Source: Verrucomicrobiales bacterium
Lineage (GTDB): Bacteria; Verrucomicrobiota; Verrucomicrobiia; Verrucomicrobiales; DEV007
Reading direction: 5' to 3'
NCBI GenBank assembly: GCA_028033615.1
Contig: JAOFDG010000007.1
Location: forward strand, 1 to 50,160
Length of the DNA stretch: 50,160 bases
This document shows, one piece after another, positions 17,147 through 26,108 of this stretch. The translations under genes and the position numbers were made by a program. Position 1 is the stretch's first letter. Each line of letters begins with the position of its first letter. The notes beneath the pieces are model-generated. The model was not told where the DNA came from. It was given only the letters and a program-made list of their open reading frames with translations, and did no database searches.

Positions 17147-19921
17147 ATGAGCATGTATCTAGAATACATTAAAGAAATTGAGGATCGAAAACCTCAAGGT
17201 TTACATCCTAAACCAATTGATAGTGGCAAGCTTACAGCCGAAATTATTACTCAAATAAAAGATCTACATAATGAACACAGGAGTGAATCTCTTAACTTTT
17301 TAATTTATAATACACTCCCTGGAACAACCGATGCCGCAGGAGAAAAAGCTAATTTCTTAGGAGAAATAATTTTGGGTGATTCTATTGTGGAAGAAATTTC
17401 ACAAGCATTTGCTTTCGAACTTTTATCCCAAATGAAAGGAGGCCCGTCCGTAGAAGTTCTTCTTAATTTGGCCCTTAGCGATGAAATACCAATTGCTGAG
17501 AAAGCGGCAAAGGTACTGAAAACTCAAATTTTCTTATATGAGGCAGACACTGAACGACTCAAAATAGCTTTTGAAGAAGGGAATAAGATTGCCAAGGAAG
17601 TTCTTGAAAGTTATGCCAAAGCAGAATTCTTCACAAAACTTCCAGAGTTGGCAGAAAAAATCGAAATAGTAACCTACATCGCTGGAGAGGGAGATATCTC
17701 CACTGATTTACTTTCTCCAGGAAAGGAGGCGCATTCTCGATCTGATCGAGAACTACATGGAAAGTGTATGATCTCTGAAGCTGCACAGAATGAAATTAAA
17801 GCGCTTCAAAAACAACACCCTAACAAAAGTGTTATGCTAATTGCAGAGAAAGGCACGATGGGAGTTGGGTCTTCGAGAATGTCAGGCATGAATAACGTCG
17901 CATTATGGACAGGTAAACAAGCAAGCCCCTATGTTCCATTTGTAAATATTTTTCCTATCGTTGCAGGAACAAACGGTATCTCACCAATATTTTTAACGAC
18001 AGTCAGCGTAACTGGCGGAATTGGCATCGACCTAAAAAACTGGGTTAAAAAGTTAGATGAAAAAGGAGAACCCGTCCTAGATGAAAAAGGAGAACCCGTA
18101 TTAGAGCAAGTCTACTCTGTAGAAACGGGAACCACTTTGACTATCAATACCAAAACAAAAAAATTATATAGTGAAGAAACAGAATTGGTTGATATCTCTT
18201 CAGCGTTAACTCCTCAAAAATTAGAATTTATAAAATCGGGAGGGTCATATGCAGTTGTTTTTGGTAAAAAACTCCAAAGCTATGCAGCTAGAACGTTAGG
18301 ATTAGAATTAGAACCTGTCTTTGCTAAGGCCAGAGAAATTTCGCATCAAGGGCAAGGCCTAACCGCAGTAGAAAAAATCTTTAACAAGAATGCAGTTGGA
18401 TTAACTGAAGGAATAATCTTACACGCTGGTTCTGATGTCAGGGTAGAAGTTAACATAGTAGGATCACAAGATACAACGGGCCTCATGACCTCTCAAGAAT
18501 TAGAGTCCATGGCAGCGACTATTATTTCACCTATTATTGATGCAGCTTATCAATCAGGTTGCCATACTGCTTCAGTATGGGACAAAAGAGCACAGGCCAA
18601 CATTCCAAAACTCATGAGTTTCATGAATAGGTTTGGACTCATTACGGCACGAGATCCAAAAGGCGAATATCACGCTATGACCGACGTCATACATAAGGTC
18701 TTAAATGATATCACTGTTAACGAATGGGCTATAATAATTGGTGGTGATTCTCATACCAGAATGTCTAAAGGAATCGCCTTTGGGGCCGATTCTGGAACTG
18801 TAGCCCTCGCCCTAGCTACAGGTGAAGCCACGATGCCTATTCCGGAATCCGTAAAAGTTACCTTTAAAGGAGACCTTAAACCTTATATGGATTTTCGTGA
18901 TGTAGTTCATGCAACACAATCTCAAATGTTGAAAAAGTTCGGTGAGAACGTCTTCCAAGGAAGAGTGATAGAGGTTCACATTGGAACATTGCCCTCAGAC
19001 CAAGCTTTTACCTTTACGGACTGGACTGCAGAAATGAAGGCAAAAGCTTCAATATGCATTTCTCAGGATGAAACGTTAATAGATTCACTAAAAATCGCTA
19101 TAGGTCGAATTCAAATAATGATCGATAAGGGGATGGATAATGAAAAACAGGTTTTACAAGCTTTAATTGATCAAGCGAACGAAAGAATTTTAGAAATAAC
19201 ATCGGGTGAGAAACCAGCCATAACACCTGATTCAAATGCCAAGTATTTTGCAGAATTTGTCGTCGACTTAAATCAAATCGTTGAGCCAATGATCGCCGAC
19301 CCTGATGTCCATAATGAGGATATTTCAAAACGCTACACTCACGATACGATTAGGGCTCTTTCTTATTACGAAGGAGAAAAAAAAGTGGACCTTGGCTTCG
19401 TAGGTTCATGCATGGTGCATAAGGGTGATTTAAAAATCGTTGCCCAAATGCTTAAGAATCTTGAAAAGAAAAGAGGTGAAGTCGATTTTAAAGCTCCGCT
19501 AGTGGTTGCAGCCCCTACTTACAACATCATTGAAGAGCTCAAAGACGAGGGAGATTGGAATATATTACAAAAATATTCTGGGTTTGAATTTAATGACAAC
19601 GACCCCAAAAATTCAGCACGACTAGAATACGATAACATGATGTATCTGGAAAGACCAGGTTGTAATCTATGTATGGGAAATCAAGAAAAAGCTGAAAAAG
19701 GCGATACAGTTATGGCAACATCAACCAGACTCTTCCAAGGAAGAGTTGTTGAAGACTCAGAACGAAAAAAAGGCGAGTCATTACTTTCTTCCACGCCGGT
19801 TGTAGTGCTTTCCGCAATACTTGGAAGAACACCAAGTTTTCAAGAATATGAAGTTGCAGTTGAGGGGGTCAACCTGACAAAGTTTTCTCCACCTGTAGAG
19901 GATTTAATCACGAGTTCATAA
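17147..19921 (+). CDS. acnB: Aconitate hydratase B
   Basis: A 924-residue AcnB, the bifunctional aconitase 2 / 2-methylisocitrate dehydratase of the TCA cycle. The N-terminal HEAT-like domain (about 1-160) is followed by the swivel domain, placed before the catalytic core as is usual for AcnB. The three 4Fe-4S cysteines are visible: one in VGSCMVHKG near residue 755 and two in PGCNLCMGNQEKAEKGDT near 835. IIGGDSHTRMSKGIAFGAD and HATQSQMLKKFG segments are also typical. A short duplicated segment, LDEKGEPV twice in a row, lies around residue 305 in a surface insert. Likely cytosolic; no signal. The start could be either Met of MSM. Confidence 0.97.
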   Translation: MSMYLEYIKEIEDRKPQGLHPKPIDSGKLTAEIITQIKDLHNEHRSESLNFLIYNTLPGTTDAAGEKANFLGEIILGDSIVEEISQAFAFELLSQMKGGPSVEVLLNLALSDEIPIAEKAAKVLKTQIFLYEADTERLKIAFEEGNKIAKEVLESYAKAEFFTKLPELAEKIEIVTYIAGEGDISTDLLSPGKEAHSRSDRELHGKCMISEAAQNEIKALQKQHPNKSVMLIAEKGTMGVGSSRMSGMNNVALWTGKQASPYVPFVNIFPIVAGTNGISPIFLTTVSVTGGIGIDLKNWVKKLDEKGEPVLDEKGEPVLEQVYSVETGTTLTINTKTKKLYSEETELVDISSALTPQKLEFIKSGGSYAVVFGKKLQSYAARTLGLELEPVFAKAREISHQGQGLTAVEKIFNKNAVGLTEGIILHAGSDVRVEVNIVGSQDTTGLMTSQELESMAATIISPIIDAAYQSGCHTASVWDKRAQANIPKLMSFMNRFGLITARDPKGEYHAMTDVIHKVLNDITVNEWAIIIGGDSHTRMSKGIAFGADSGTVALALATGEATMPIPESVKVTFKGDLKPYMDFRDVVHATQSQMLKKFGENVFQGRVIEVHIGTLPSDQAFTFTDWTAEMKAKASICISQDETLIDSLKIAIGRIQIMIDKGMDNEKQVLQALIDQANERILEITSGEKPAITPDSNAKYFAEFVVDLNQIVEPMIADPDVHNEDISKRYTHDTIRALSYYEGEKKVDLGFVGSCMVHKGDLKIVAQMLKNLEKKRGEVDFKAPLVVAAPTYNIIEELKDEGDWNILQKYSGFEFNDNDPKNSARLEYDNMMYLERPGCNLCMGNQEKAEKGDTVMATSTRLFQGRVVEDSERKKGESLLSSTPVVVLSAILGRTPSFQEYEVAVEGVNLTKFSPPVEDLITSS

Positions 19922-19967
19922 AATATATTATTTAAATCTGAAGCTTGAGTTATACTTAAATCTTTAA

Positions 19968-20813
19968 TTAAGTAAGAGATATTCCTTTTGTCTCAATCTT
20001 AATTTTTCCTTCTTTGTAAAGCTTTCCAACTGCTTGCTTAAAAACTTTTTTACTCATTCCTGTGAATTCTTTAATAGATTCAGGTGAACTCTTATCATGA
20101 ACTCCAAGAAATTTTTCATCTGTTAATTTTAAAGAATTCAACAGTTGATCAGCTGCACTTGCAATCCTGGAATACCCTGGAGGCTCTAAACTTAAATCAA
20201 GCAGACCGTCTTCTCTTATCCGGTTGACATAGCATTCTAACCTTTGTCCTGAATCTGCTAAATTAGTAGCATCCCTTCCCTTAAAGAAACCCCAAAAGGC
20301 ACCATTAACAATTGCTCGAATTCCAATGTCAGTCCTTTCCACTGTAAGGATTGAAACCTTATTACCAGTTCTAATGTGAGAAGGAATATCTTTAGAGACG
20401 AACTTTTTTAATTTTGATGATGCCACTAGCCGGCCGCTGACTTCATCAAGATAAATAAAAACAACCAAATAATCACCAACCCTAGATCTTCTAGGCTGCT
20501 CCCCGAACGGTAAGAGAAGGTCTTTCGGTAGACCCCAGTCAAGAAAAGATCCTGCCCTTGTCGAATCAATAACTTCAAGATATGCGAATTCTCCAGCAAC
20601 TGCTTTTGGGATTTCCGTCGTCGCTATTAGCCGATCCTCTGAATCTAAATACAGAAATACTTTTATAGTATCACCCTTATTTATTGATTCAGGTACATAT
20701 CTTTTTGGCAACAAGATCGATCCAAATTCTTCACCTCCATCAAGAAGTATCCCGGCTTCGTGCTCTTCGCTAAAGACCAAGTCATTAAATTGACCTATTT
20801 GTGGTGGAAACAT
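19968..20813 (-). CDS. CvfB-family S1 RNA-binding protein
   Basis: A protein of 281 residues when started at the ATG at 20813 (MFPPQIGQFNDLVFSEEHEA); a longer frame to 20855 adds a Cys-rich stretch that does not look like the family and is probably untranslated. The layout matches CvfB/YitL: repeated S1-like OB domains (AGILLDGGEEFGSILLPKRY, then FLDWGLPKDLLLPFGEQ, then a third with GLLDLSLEPPGY) and a C-terminal winged-helix part ending FTGMSKKVFKQAVGKLYKEG. CvfB binds RNA and affects virulence-factor and metabolic gene expression in Staphylococcus; the role here is unknown. Cytoplasmic. Convergent with acnB. Confidence 0.88.
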   Translation of the reverse strand: MFPPQIGQFNDLVFSEEHEAGILLDGGEEFGSILLPKRYVPESINKGDTIKVFLYLDSEDRLIATTEIPKAVAGEFAYLEVIDSTRAGSFLDWGLPKDLLLPFGEQPRRSRVGDYLVVFIYLDEVSGRLVASSKLKKFVSKDIPSHIRTGNKVSILTVERTDIGIRAIVNGAFWGFFKGRDATNLADSGQRLECYVNRIREDGLLDLSLEPPGYSRIASAADQLLNSLKLTDEKFLGVHDKSSPESIKEFTGMSKKVFKQAVGKLYKEGKIKIETKGISLT

Positions 20814-20924
20814 AATATAATTTGTAAAACAATCTGCAAAGCAACATGCTCTCAAGATAATACTAACTCAAAAATCTATTAATCGAATATATTAATACAA
20901 ACTATTATATCTATTTAATTAATA

Positions 20925-22715
20925 ATGACTCAAATCAAAATACTGACCCTTATTATATTTGGCCTATCTATTATAAATTCCTCTAATGGCTCACCCAAAT
21001 GGTCTAAAAATGCTATATGGTATCAAATTTTCCCAGAGCGGTTCAGAAATGGTGATACTACGAATGATCCGACTAAAGAAACGCTTGATGGAACATGGCC
21101 ATTTGATCCAGTAGAAGAATGGAGCATTAGCCCTTGGGGATCTGACTGGTATAAAATGCAAGAATGGGAAATTAAAACAGATAAAGATTTTTATTATAAT
21201 GCTCAAAGAAGAAGATACGGTGGAGACATCCAAGGAATAATAGATAAACTAGACTATCTAAATGATTTAGGTGTCACCGCGCTATACTGTAATCCAGTCT
21301 TTGAGTCTCCATCTTTACATAAATATGGAGCCACTCTATTGCATCATATTGATAATAATTTCGGCCCAAATCCTGAAAATGATATAGCTATAATTCAAAC
21401 AGAAAATCCTGCTTCTCCGAAGACATGGCAATGGACATCAGCTGATAAGTTATTTCTAAATTTAATTAAGGAGTGTCACTCCCGTGACATGAAAATCATA
21501 ATTGATGGTGTATTTAATCACGTAGGTATTGACTTTTGGGCACTAAAGAAAGTGCGCGCAGAAGGCCCATCAAGCCCTTATACAAATTGGTTTACTATTA
21601 AAAAATGGGACGACCCCACTACTATTGAAGATGAATTTGAATACGAAGGGTGGGCAGGTCATAAAGGGCTACCAGAGTTTAAACAGACTAAAAATAGCTA
21701 CCCAGAATCTTTAAAGTCTTATTTTAAAGCGATAGTTAAAAGGTGGATGGATCCTAATAATGATGGAAATCCAGAGGATGGAATCGATGGATGGAGACTT
21801 GATGTGGCCGCAGAGGTACCTATTGATTTTTGGAAAGAGTTCAGAAAGTGGGTTAAGGAAATAAATCCTGAATCATACATCACAGGTGAAATTTGGTGGG
21901 AAGATTACAAGACCAATAAACTCAAGAACGCGTCCAAGTGGATAAAAGGCGATACTTTTGATAGCATTATGAATTATAGATTTGCTGACAATTGCTATCA
22001 ATATTTTATACAAACAGAAAGCCCGTTAACGACCAAAGGCTTCACTAGTCAGATAAAAGAAATTCATTCTGACTATGGTTATAATATTTGTTTAAGCTTA
22101 CAAAATCTACTTGGAAGTCATGACACACAAAGAGTTATGTCCATGATTGAGAACCCGAACCATAGACTCGATCATGGAGCCAATCTCAAAAGAAATAGAA
22201 ATTATGCAGTTACTCCATTAAGCCAACATAACATCAAGAAAGCAGATCAATTGTTAGCTTATCAATTTTTCTCACCAGGCGCTCCATATATCTATTATGG
22301 CGATGAAGTAGGCATGTGGGGAGCTGATGACCCTGATTGCAGAAAGCCTATGATCTGGGATGACATTCAATACGAGGATGAACACGCCTTACCCTATGGT
22401 AATCCTCGAAAAAAAGGTTATCAGGTTTCTCAAGATAAGAGTCGATTGAATTTCTTTAAGAGGCTTTGCGCTATTAGAAAAAGCAATACCGCGCTACGCG
22501 AAGGAGATTTCAACATAATCTTACAGAACAATAGAACTCGCATGCTAGGTTTCAGAAGAACTCATAAACAAAATGAATGTTTGGCTTTTTTTAATTCTTC
22601 TAACACACCACAAGAAATTCCAAAGGTAGCTGATAATATGAAGCTTGAATTATTTTCTTCTGGCACAACGAGAAAAATTATTAGTTCTAAAGGATTCGTA
22701 CTTTTTGTAAAATAA
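20925..22715 (+). CDS. Secreted GH13 alpha-amylase-family glycosidase (neopullulanase-like)
   Basis: A 596-residue glycoside hydrolase family 13 enzyme with a signal peptide (about 1-22). The conserved GH13 regions are present: IIIDGVFNHVG (191-201), GWRLDVAAEV with nucleophile Asp293, YITGEIWW with acid/base Glu322, and LLGSHDTQR with Asp400. The opening WSKNAIWYQIFPERFRNGD and the GGDIQGIIDKLDYL segment (99-112) are typical of neopullulanase/cyclomaltodextrinase-type enzymes, which hydrolyse maltodextrins, pullulan or cyclodextrins. No starch-binding module is apparent. It would act in the periplasm or outside the cell. The adjacent PQQ-propeller gene follows 53 bp later on the same strand and may be co-transcribed. 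Confidence 0.92.
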   Translation: MTQIKILTLIIFGLSIINSSNGSPKWSKNAIWYQIFPERFRNGDTTNDPTKETLDGTWPFDPVEEWSISPWGSDWYKMQEWEIKTDKDFYYNAQRRRYGGDIQGIIDKLDYLNDLGVTALYCNPVFESPSLHKYGATLLHHIDNNFGPNPENDIAIIQTENPASPKTWQWTSADKLFLNLIKECHSRDMKIIIDGVFNHVGIDFWALKKVRAEGPSSPYTNWFTIKKWDDPTTIEDEFEYEGWAGHKGLPEFKQTKNSYPESLKSYFKAIVKRWMDPNNDGNPEDGIDGWRLDVAAEVPIDFWKEFRKWVKEINPESYITGEIWWEDYKTNKLKNASKWIKGDTFDSIMNYRFADNCYQYFIQTESPLTTKGFTSQIKEIHSDYGYNICLSLQNLLGSHDTQRVMSMIENPNHRLDHGANLKRNRNYAVTPLSQHNIKKADQLLAYQFFSPGAPYIYYGDEVGMWGADDPDCRKPMIWDDIQYEDEHALPYGNPRKKGYQVSQDKSRLNFFKRLCAIRKSNTALREGDFNIILQNNRTRMLGFRRTHKQNECLAFFNSSNTPQEIPKVADNMKLELFSSGTTRKIISSKGFVLFVK

Positions 22716-22768
22716 TTTCCCGACTATTCTTCTATTTTGGGTAATATAATAGAATAACAACCCAATAT

Positions 22769-24316
22769 ATGATTCCTATTTTTCCATTTAAATTTACACT
22801 GTATTCAGTTTTCATTATTGGCTCTTTTTTAATTCACATAGAAGCCAATGAAAACTGGAACCAATTTAGAGGGCCTAATGGATCAGGAGTTGCGAGCAAG
22901 AATTTCAAACCTCCTGTCAAAATTAGCAAAAAGAATATAACATGGGCTACAGAAATACCTGAAGGACTCTCATCACCAATAATTTATGGCGATAAAATAT
23001 TTTTGACAGGAGTTAAAGATAATAAATTACTAACACTATGCATAAATCGTAAGAGCGGTGATTTGTTATGGGAAAAGTTTACTCCTGATTGCCAAATTGA
23101 AAAGGTTCACAAAACAAGTAGCCCTGCATCATCAACACCCTACGCTGATAGTAAACAATTATATGTCTACTTCGGATCATACGGTCTACTTTGTTATGAC
23201 CATGACGGTAAAGAAATGTGGTCTAAACCCATTACTACTCCTAAAAGCTTATATGGGATGTCAACATCACCGTTGGGTTATGAGGACACGATAATTTTAG
23301 TGCTAGATAACGATTCTAACATCATAAAAAGTAGATTAAGCCAATCTAAAATAATTGCTTTTGATAAATCTAATGGCGCAACTAAATGGAGCGCTGAAAG
23401 GCCTCACCACCGCAGCGGGTGGTCAAGCCCAATCATCTGGAAGCATGATAAAGGGTCAGAACTTATCGTTCTTGGAAACGACAAAGTTAGAAGCTATAAT
23501 CCAGTAACTGGTTCAGAAAATTGGTTCGTAGGTGGGTTTTCAAGAGAGACGATTGCCATTCCCGTAGTTGGTCAAAATCATGTCTTTGTATCTTCAGCAC
23601 AGTTAGGAGGTGTAGCCGATAACGAAATCGATCCTAAACCTTTCTGGGAAGCTATATTACAATTTGATAAAAACAAAGATGACAAAATTAGCAGAACAGA
23701 AATGGTAGGAGATTTTACCTACCCTTTACGACCTGAGTTACCACTAGGCCATCCAGGGTTCGGGATTCCAATGCCTGATGATCCAAAAAGAAAAGAAGAG
23801 AGAATTAACGGCATTTTAAGATGGGTTGATAAAGACGGTGATCAATCATGGACAAAGGAAGAATTCATCAATCATATGTCATTTAGGAGGGGAAGGCCTA
23901 TTCTTCTCGCTATCAAACCAGGAGGCAAAGGTAATATTGAAAAAAGCCATGTTACTTGGGAATTAAATAAGAGCATCCCTGAAATCCCTTCTCCAATATT
24001 TTACGATAATATTATTTATCTGATCAGAAATGGGGGCATACTCGCAGCGATTGACGCAGAAACCGGAGAGCAATACTACCGCGAACGTGTCAACGGGTCT
24101 GGCCAATATAGCGCTTCTCCAGTCTCAGCAAATGGTCATCTCTATCTGGTTTCAAATCGAGGGCAAGTATCAATTATTAAACCTGGGGAAAATTTTGAGC
24201 AAGTACATGGTTATGAAATAGGCGAGCCAGTATTTGTAACTCCTGCGATTGATGCTCAAACAATATACTTTCGCGGACAAAAGAAATTGCTGGCATTCAG
24301 GAGAGCGATCCAGTAG
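22769..24316 (+). CDS. Secreted PQQ-type beta-propeller protein with embedded EF-hands
   Basis: A 515-residue exported protein (signal peptide about 1-26). It opens with NWNQFRGPNGSGVA, a common start of the PQQ-like propeller proteins of Planctomycetes and Verrucomicrobia, and carries BamB-like blades (KSGDLLWEK, YDHDGKEMWS, SNGATKWSAE, DAETGEQYY). Between blades lie two EF-hand calcium loops: DKNKDDKISRTE (300-311) and DKDGDQSWTKEE (354-365), both with acidic residues in the expected positions. No catalytic PQQ-dehydrogenase signature was seen, so it is likely a structural or binding propeller rather than an alcohol dehydrogenase. Function unknown. Confidence 0.8.
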   Translation: MIPIFPFKFTLYSVFIIGSFLIHIEANENWNQFRGPNGSGVASKNFKPPVKISKKNITWATEIPEGLSSPIIYGDKIFLTGVKDNKLLTLCINRKSGDLLWEKFTPDCQIEKVHKTSSPASSTPYADSKQLYVYFGSYGLLCYDHDGKEMWSKPITTPKSLYGMSTSPLGYEDTIILVLDNDSNIIKSRLSQSKIIAFDKSNGATKWSAERPHHRSGWSSPIIWKHDKGSELIVLGNDKVRSYNPVTGSENWFVGGFSRETIAIPVVGQNHVFVSSAQLGGVADNEIDPKPFWEAILQFDKNKDDKISRTEMVGDFTYPLRPELPLGHPGFGIPMPDDPKRKEERINGILRWVDKDGDQSWTKEEFINHMSFRRGRPILLAIKPGGKGNIEKSHVTWELNKSIPEIPSPIFYDNIIYLIRNGGILAAIDAETGEQYYRERVNGSGQYSASPVSANGHLYLVSNRGQVSIIKPGENFEQVHGYEIGEPVFVTPAIDAQTIYFRGQKKLLAFRRAIQ

Positions 24317-24339
24317 CTCATAAAATTAAATCATGAAAA

Positions 24340-25287
24340 TTACCATTTCCATGATTGCTGGTCCCAGAAACTATATAATTGATCTACTGTTCCGTTAAAA
24401 ATATTTCTTTCTAAGGGGCAACTCATATTACCGTAATATTTTGGAGATCGGTAATTATTATAAACATAATTGTGGATGACTGACTTAGATTTTCTCTTAT
24501 CCCAAAAAACCCCCGAATATTGCCACAAAGACCAGCGGTTCCAAACACCATACCTTTCCATTAAGCGATTTGGTGTTTCCATACTTTTTTTATTAGAAGA
24601 GTATAAAGCAATCCAGTAAGGGCAATTAGCCATTCTCTGTTTCTGACGCACAGTGGCGGCACTTAAAACTCGCCTCAAATGATCACTATTCTCGAGATAA
24701 ATCATTGGCAGTTGGCCAGTGCGTTGTTCTATCCGGTTTATAAACCTAATGATATCCAATACCGATGACATAGCATCAAAATCACCTACTAAGAGAATTT
24801 CGGGAGATCTCAATCTCTTAGTCGATTTAATTTTCTTAATCTGATCTACGAATTTGTCTGCCTGCCAGACCGGATCAACCCCCTTCAGGACAAAATAATA
24901 TGCCCCCAAGAGCATTCTTTGTTTTTCTGCAGCTGCAAGAAATGACGCACATTTTTTATCTAGCTTCTTACCTTTGCCGCACCTAGCTATGAGCCCTAGC
25001 GCCCCATTCTGCCTCAAAGCTCTTAGATCGAACTCATTATAATACGAACCCGAACGTTGCTTTTCTTTTGGATCATACGCTGAAACATTAATAATATGAG
25101 GAGCAGCCGTAAATGGGTTATGTGAAACTCTAATATTCCTGCTTTTAGGGATACCTGCTGAACCGGTACTTGAGGCAGTTACCTCTATCTCATTAGTCGT
25201 GCAACCCGAGAAGCACAATAGCAGTAAACTTGCGAAGATAGTTGCCTTTGAAATATATTTAGAGGCAATAATATCCATATCTTCCAT
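24340..25287 (-). CDS. GH25-like (lysozyme-fold) lipoprotein with altered catalytic residues
   Basis: A 315-residue predicted lipoprotein: the lipobox is CFSGC with Cys29. Residues 65-260 resemble the GH25 muramidase barrel: IINVSAYDP (65-73), LGAYYFVLKGVDPVWQADKF (127-146), LLVGDFDAM (165-173), MIYLENSDHLRRVL (195-208) and WSLWQYSG (252-259). In GH25 enzymes the first segment is GIDVS and the second ends DxE; here they read IINVS and DFD, so the first Asp is Asn67 and the usual catalytic Glu is Asp171. The protein may be a weak or inactive muramidase, or a peptidoglycan-binding lipoprotein. The ATG at 25278 (MDII) is an alternative start. On the same strand, 79 bp downstream of a membrane-protein gene. 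Confidence 0.7.
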   Translation of the reverse strand: MEDMDIIASKYISKATIFASLLLLCFSGCTTNEIEVTASSTGSAGIPKSRNIRVSHNPFTAAPHIINVSAYDPKEKQRSGSYYNEFDLRALRQNGALGLIARCGKGKKLDKKCASFLAAAEKQRMLLGAYYFVLKGVDPVWQADKFVDQIKKIKSTKRLRSPEILLVGDFDAMSSVLDIIRFINRIEQRTGQLPMIYLENSDHLRRVLSAATVRQKQRMANCPYWIALYSSNKKSMETPNRLMERYGVWNRWSLWQYSGVFWDKRKSKSVIHNYVYNNYRSPKYYGNMSCPLERNIFNGTVDQLYSFWDQQSWKW

Positions 25288-25366
25288 GAATAAAATATGT
25301 CCTTGATTGCAAAATGTGCAAATTTCATAATTATTATATTTTATTCATTTTTTTATAAAAAATTAA

Positions 25367-26071
25367 TTAATCAGCCTTCTCATCTCTGAACTCAGTATGC
25401 GAGGCATTTAATTCACCGCTGTATAGTTGAATTGCTCTTTTGCCAACTATTCCTAATATCGAAGGCTGAATAACTCTAGCCGCGGCATTTGAAGCCGCTA
25501 AACCCGCCCATGTAAGAGGGGACCTGTACCTTACCAACTGGACTACGGGTCGAATCTTTTTATAAATTGGTGAAAATGTCTGAACGATCGGATTCTTAGA
25601 AACAGTCTTTCCTTTTTTATAAGTTCTAATCGCACTACCTGCGCTAAAATCGATAAGCCTACCAATCCTCTTTTTCTGTAAAAAATCTGCGATATCTGTC
25701 GAAGCAAGTTCAACTGCTCGAATAAATTCCCCTAACTTGGGAGCCTTTAGCGGCTCAGGATCATCTGGATAATAGACACTTGCGATCTTTTCAACTAGCG
25801 GAGGGATTTCATTATAAAGTGCAGAAAACCACTCTGGATTGATTTGTTTTTTTAGCTTTATAGAATCCTGAGCCCCCTCTATTAAACTCATCGCTTGGCT
25901 GAATTTATCATCTCGGTTTTTTTCTGAATTATTGATTAGATACTCTTTATTAGTTTTTCTAATGTCTGACCATAATCTTAGTATTATTAAAAATAACCAA
26001 ATTATAGAAGCACATAGAAAACCAGAGCCAAAAGCAATAATCCAGTCTATATGCTGATTTATAAAATTCAC
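25367..26071 (-). CDS. Hypothetical membrane-anchored protein
   Basis: A 234-residue protein that I do not recognise. One strong transmembrane helix covers about residues 10-34, followed by a basic, helical, probably cytoplasmic region with EIPPLVEKIASVYYPDDPEP near 88 and LGEFIRAVELASTDIADF near 112. The C-terminal third contains an Ala-rich stretch (LTWAGLAASNAAARV) that could sit in or on the membrane, and LGIVGKRAIQLYSGEL. Its start is 37 bp after the cytochrome peroxidase stop on the same strand, so it may be the second gene of that operon. Confidence 0.55.
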   Translation of the reverse strand: MNFINQHIDWIIAFGSGFLCASIIWLFLIILRLWSDIRKTNKEYLINNSEKNRDDKFSQAMSLIEGAQDSIKLKKQINPEWFSALYNEIPPLVEKIASVYYPDDPEPLKAPKLGEFIRAVELASTDIADFLQKKRIGRLIDFSAGSAIRTYKKGKTVSKNPIVQTFSPIYKKIRPVVQLVRYRSPLTWAGLAASNAAARVIQPSILGIVGKRAIQLYSGELNASHTEFRDEKAD

Positions 26072-26108
26072 TTTGTTCTAAATTGTTAGTTGACCGTGAC
26101 CCAGCGTT

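Noticed and set aside
20814-20855. 14-residue Cys-rich extension of the CvfB-like protein
   Set aside because: Family members begin close to the first S1 domain; ATG 20813 fits better and the extension looks like chance.
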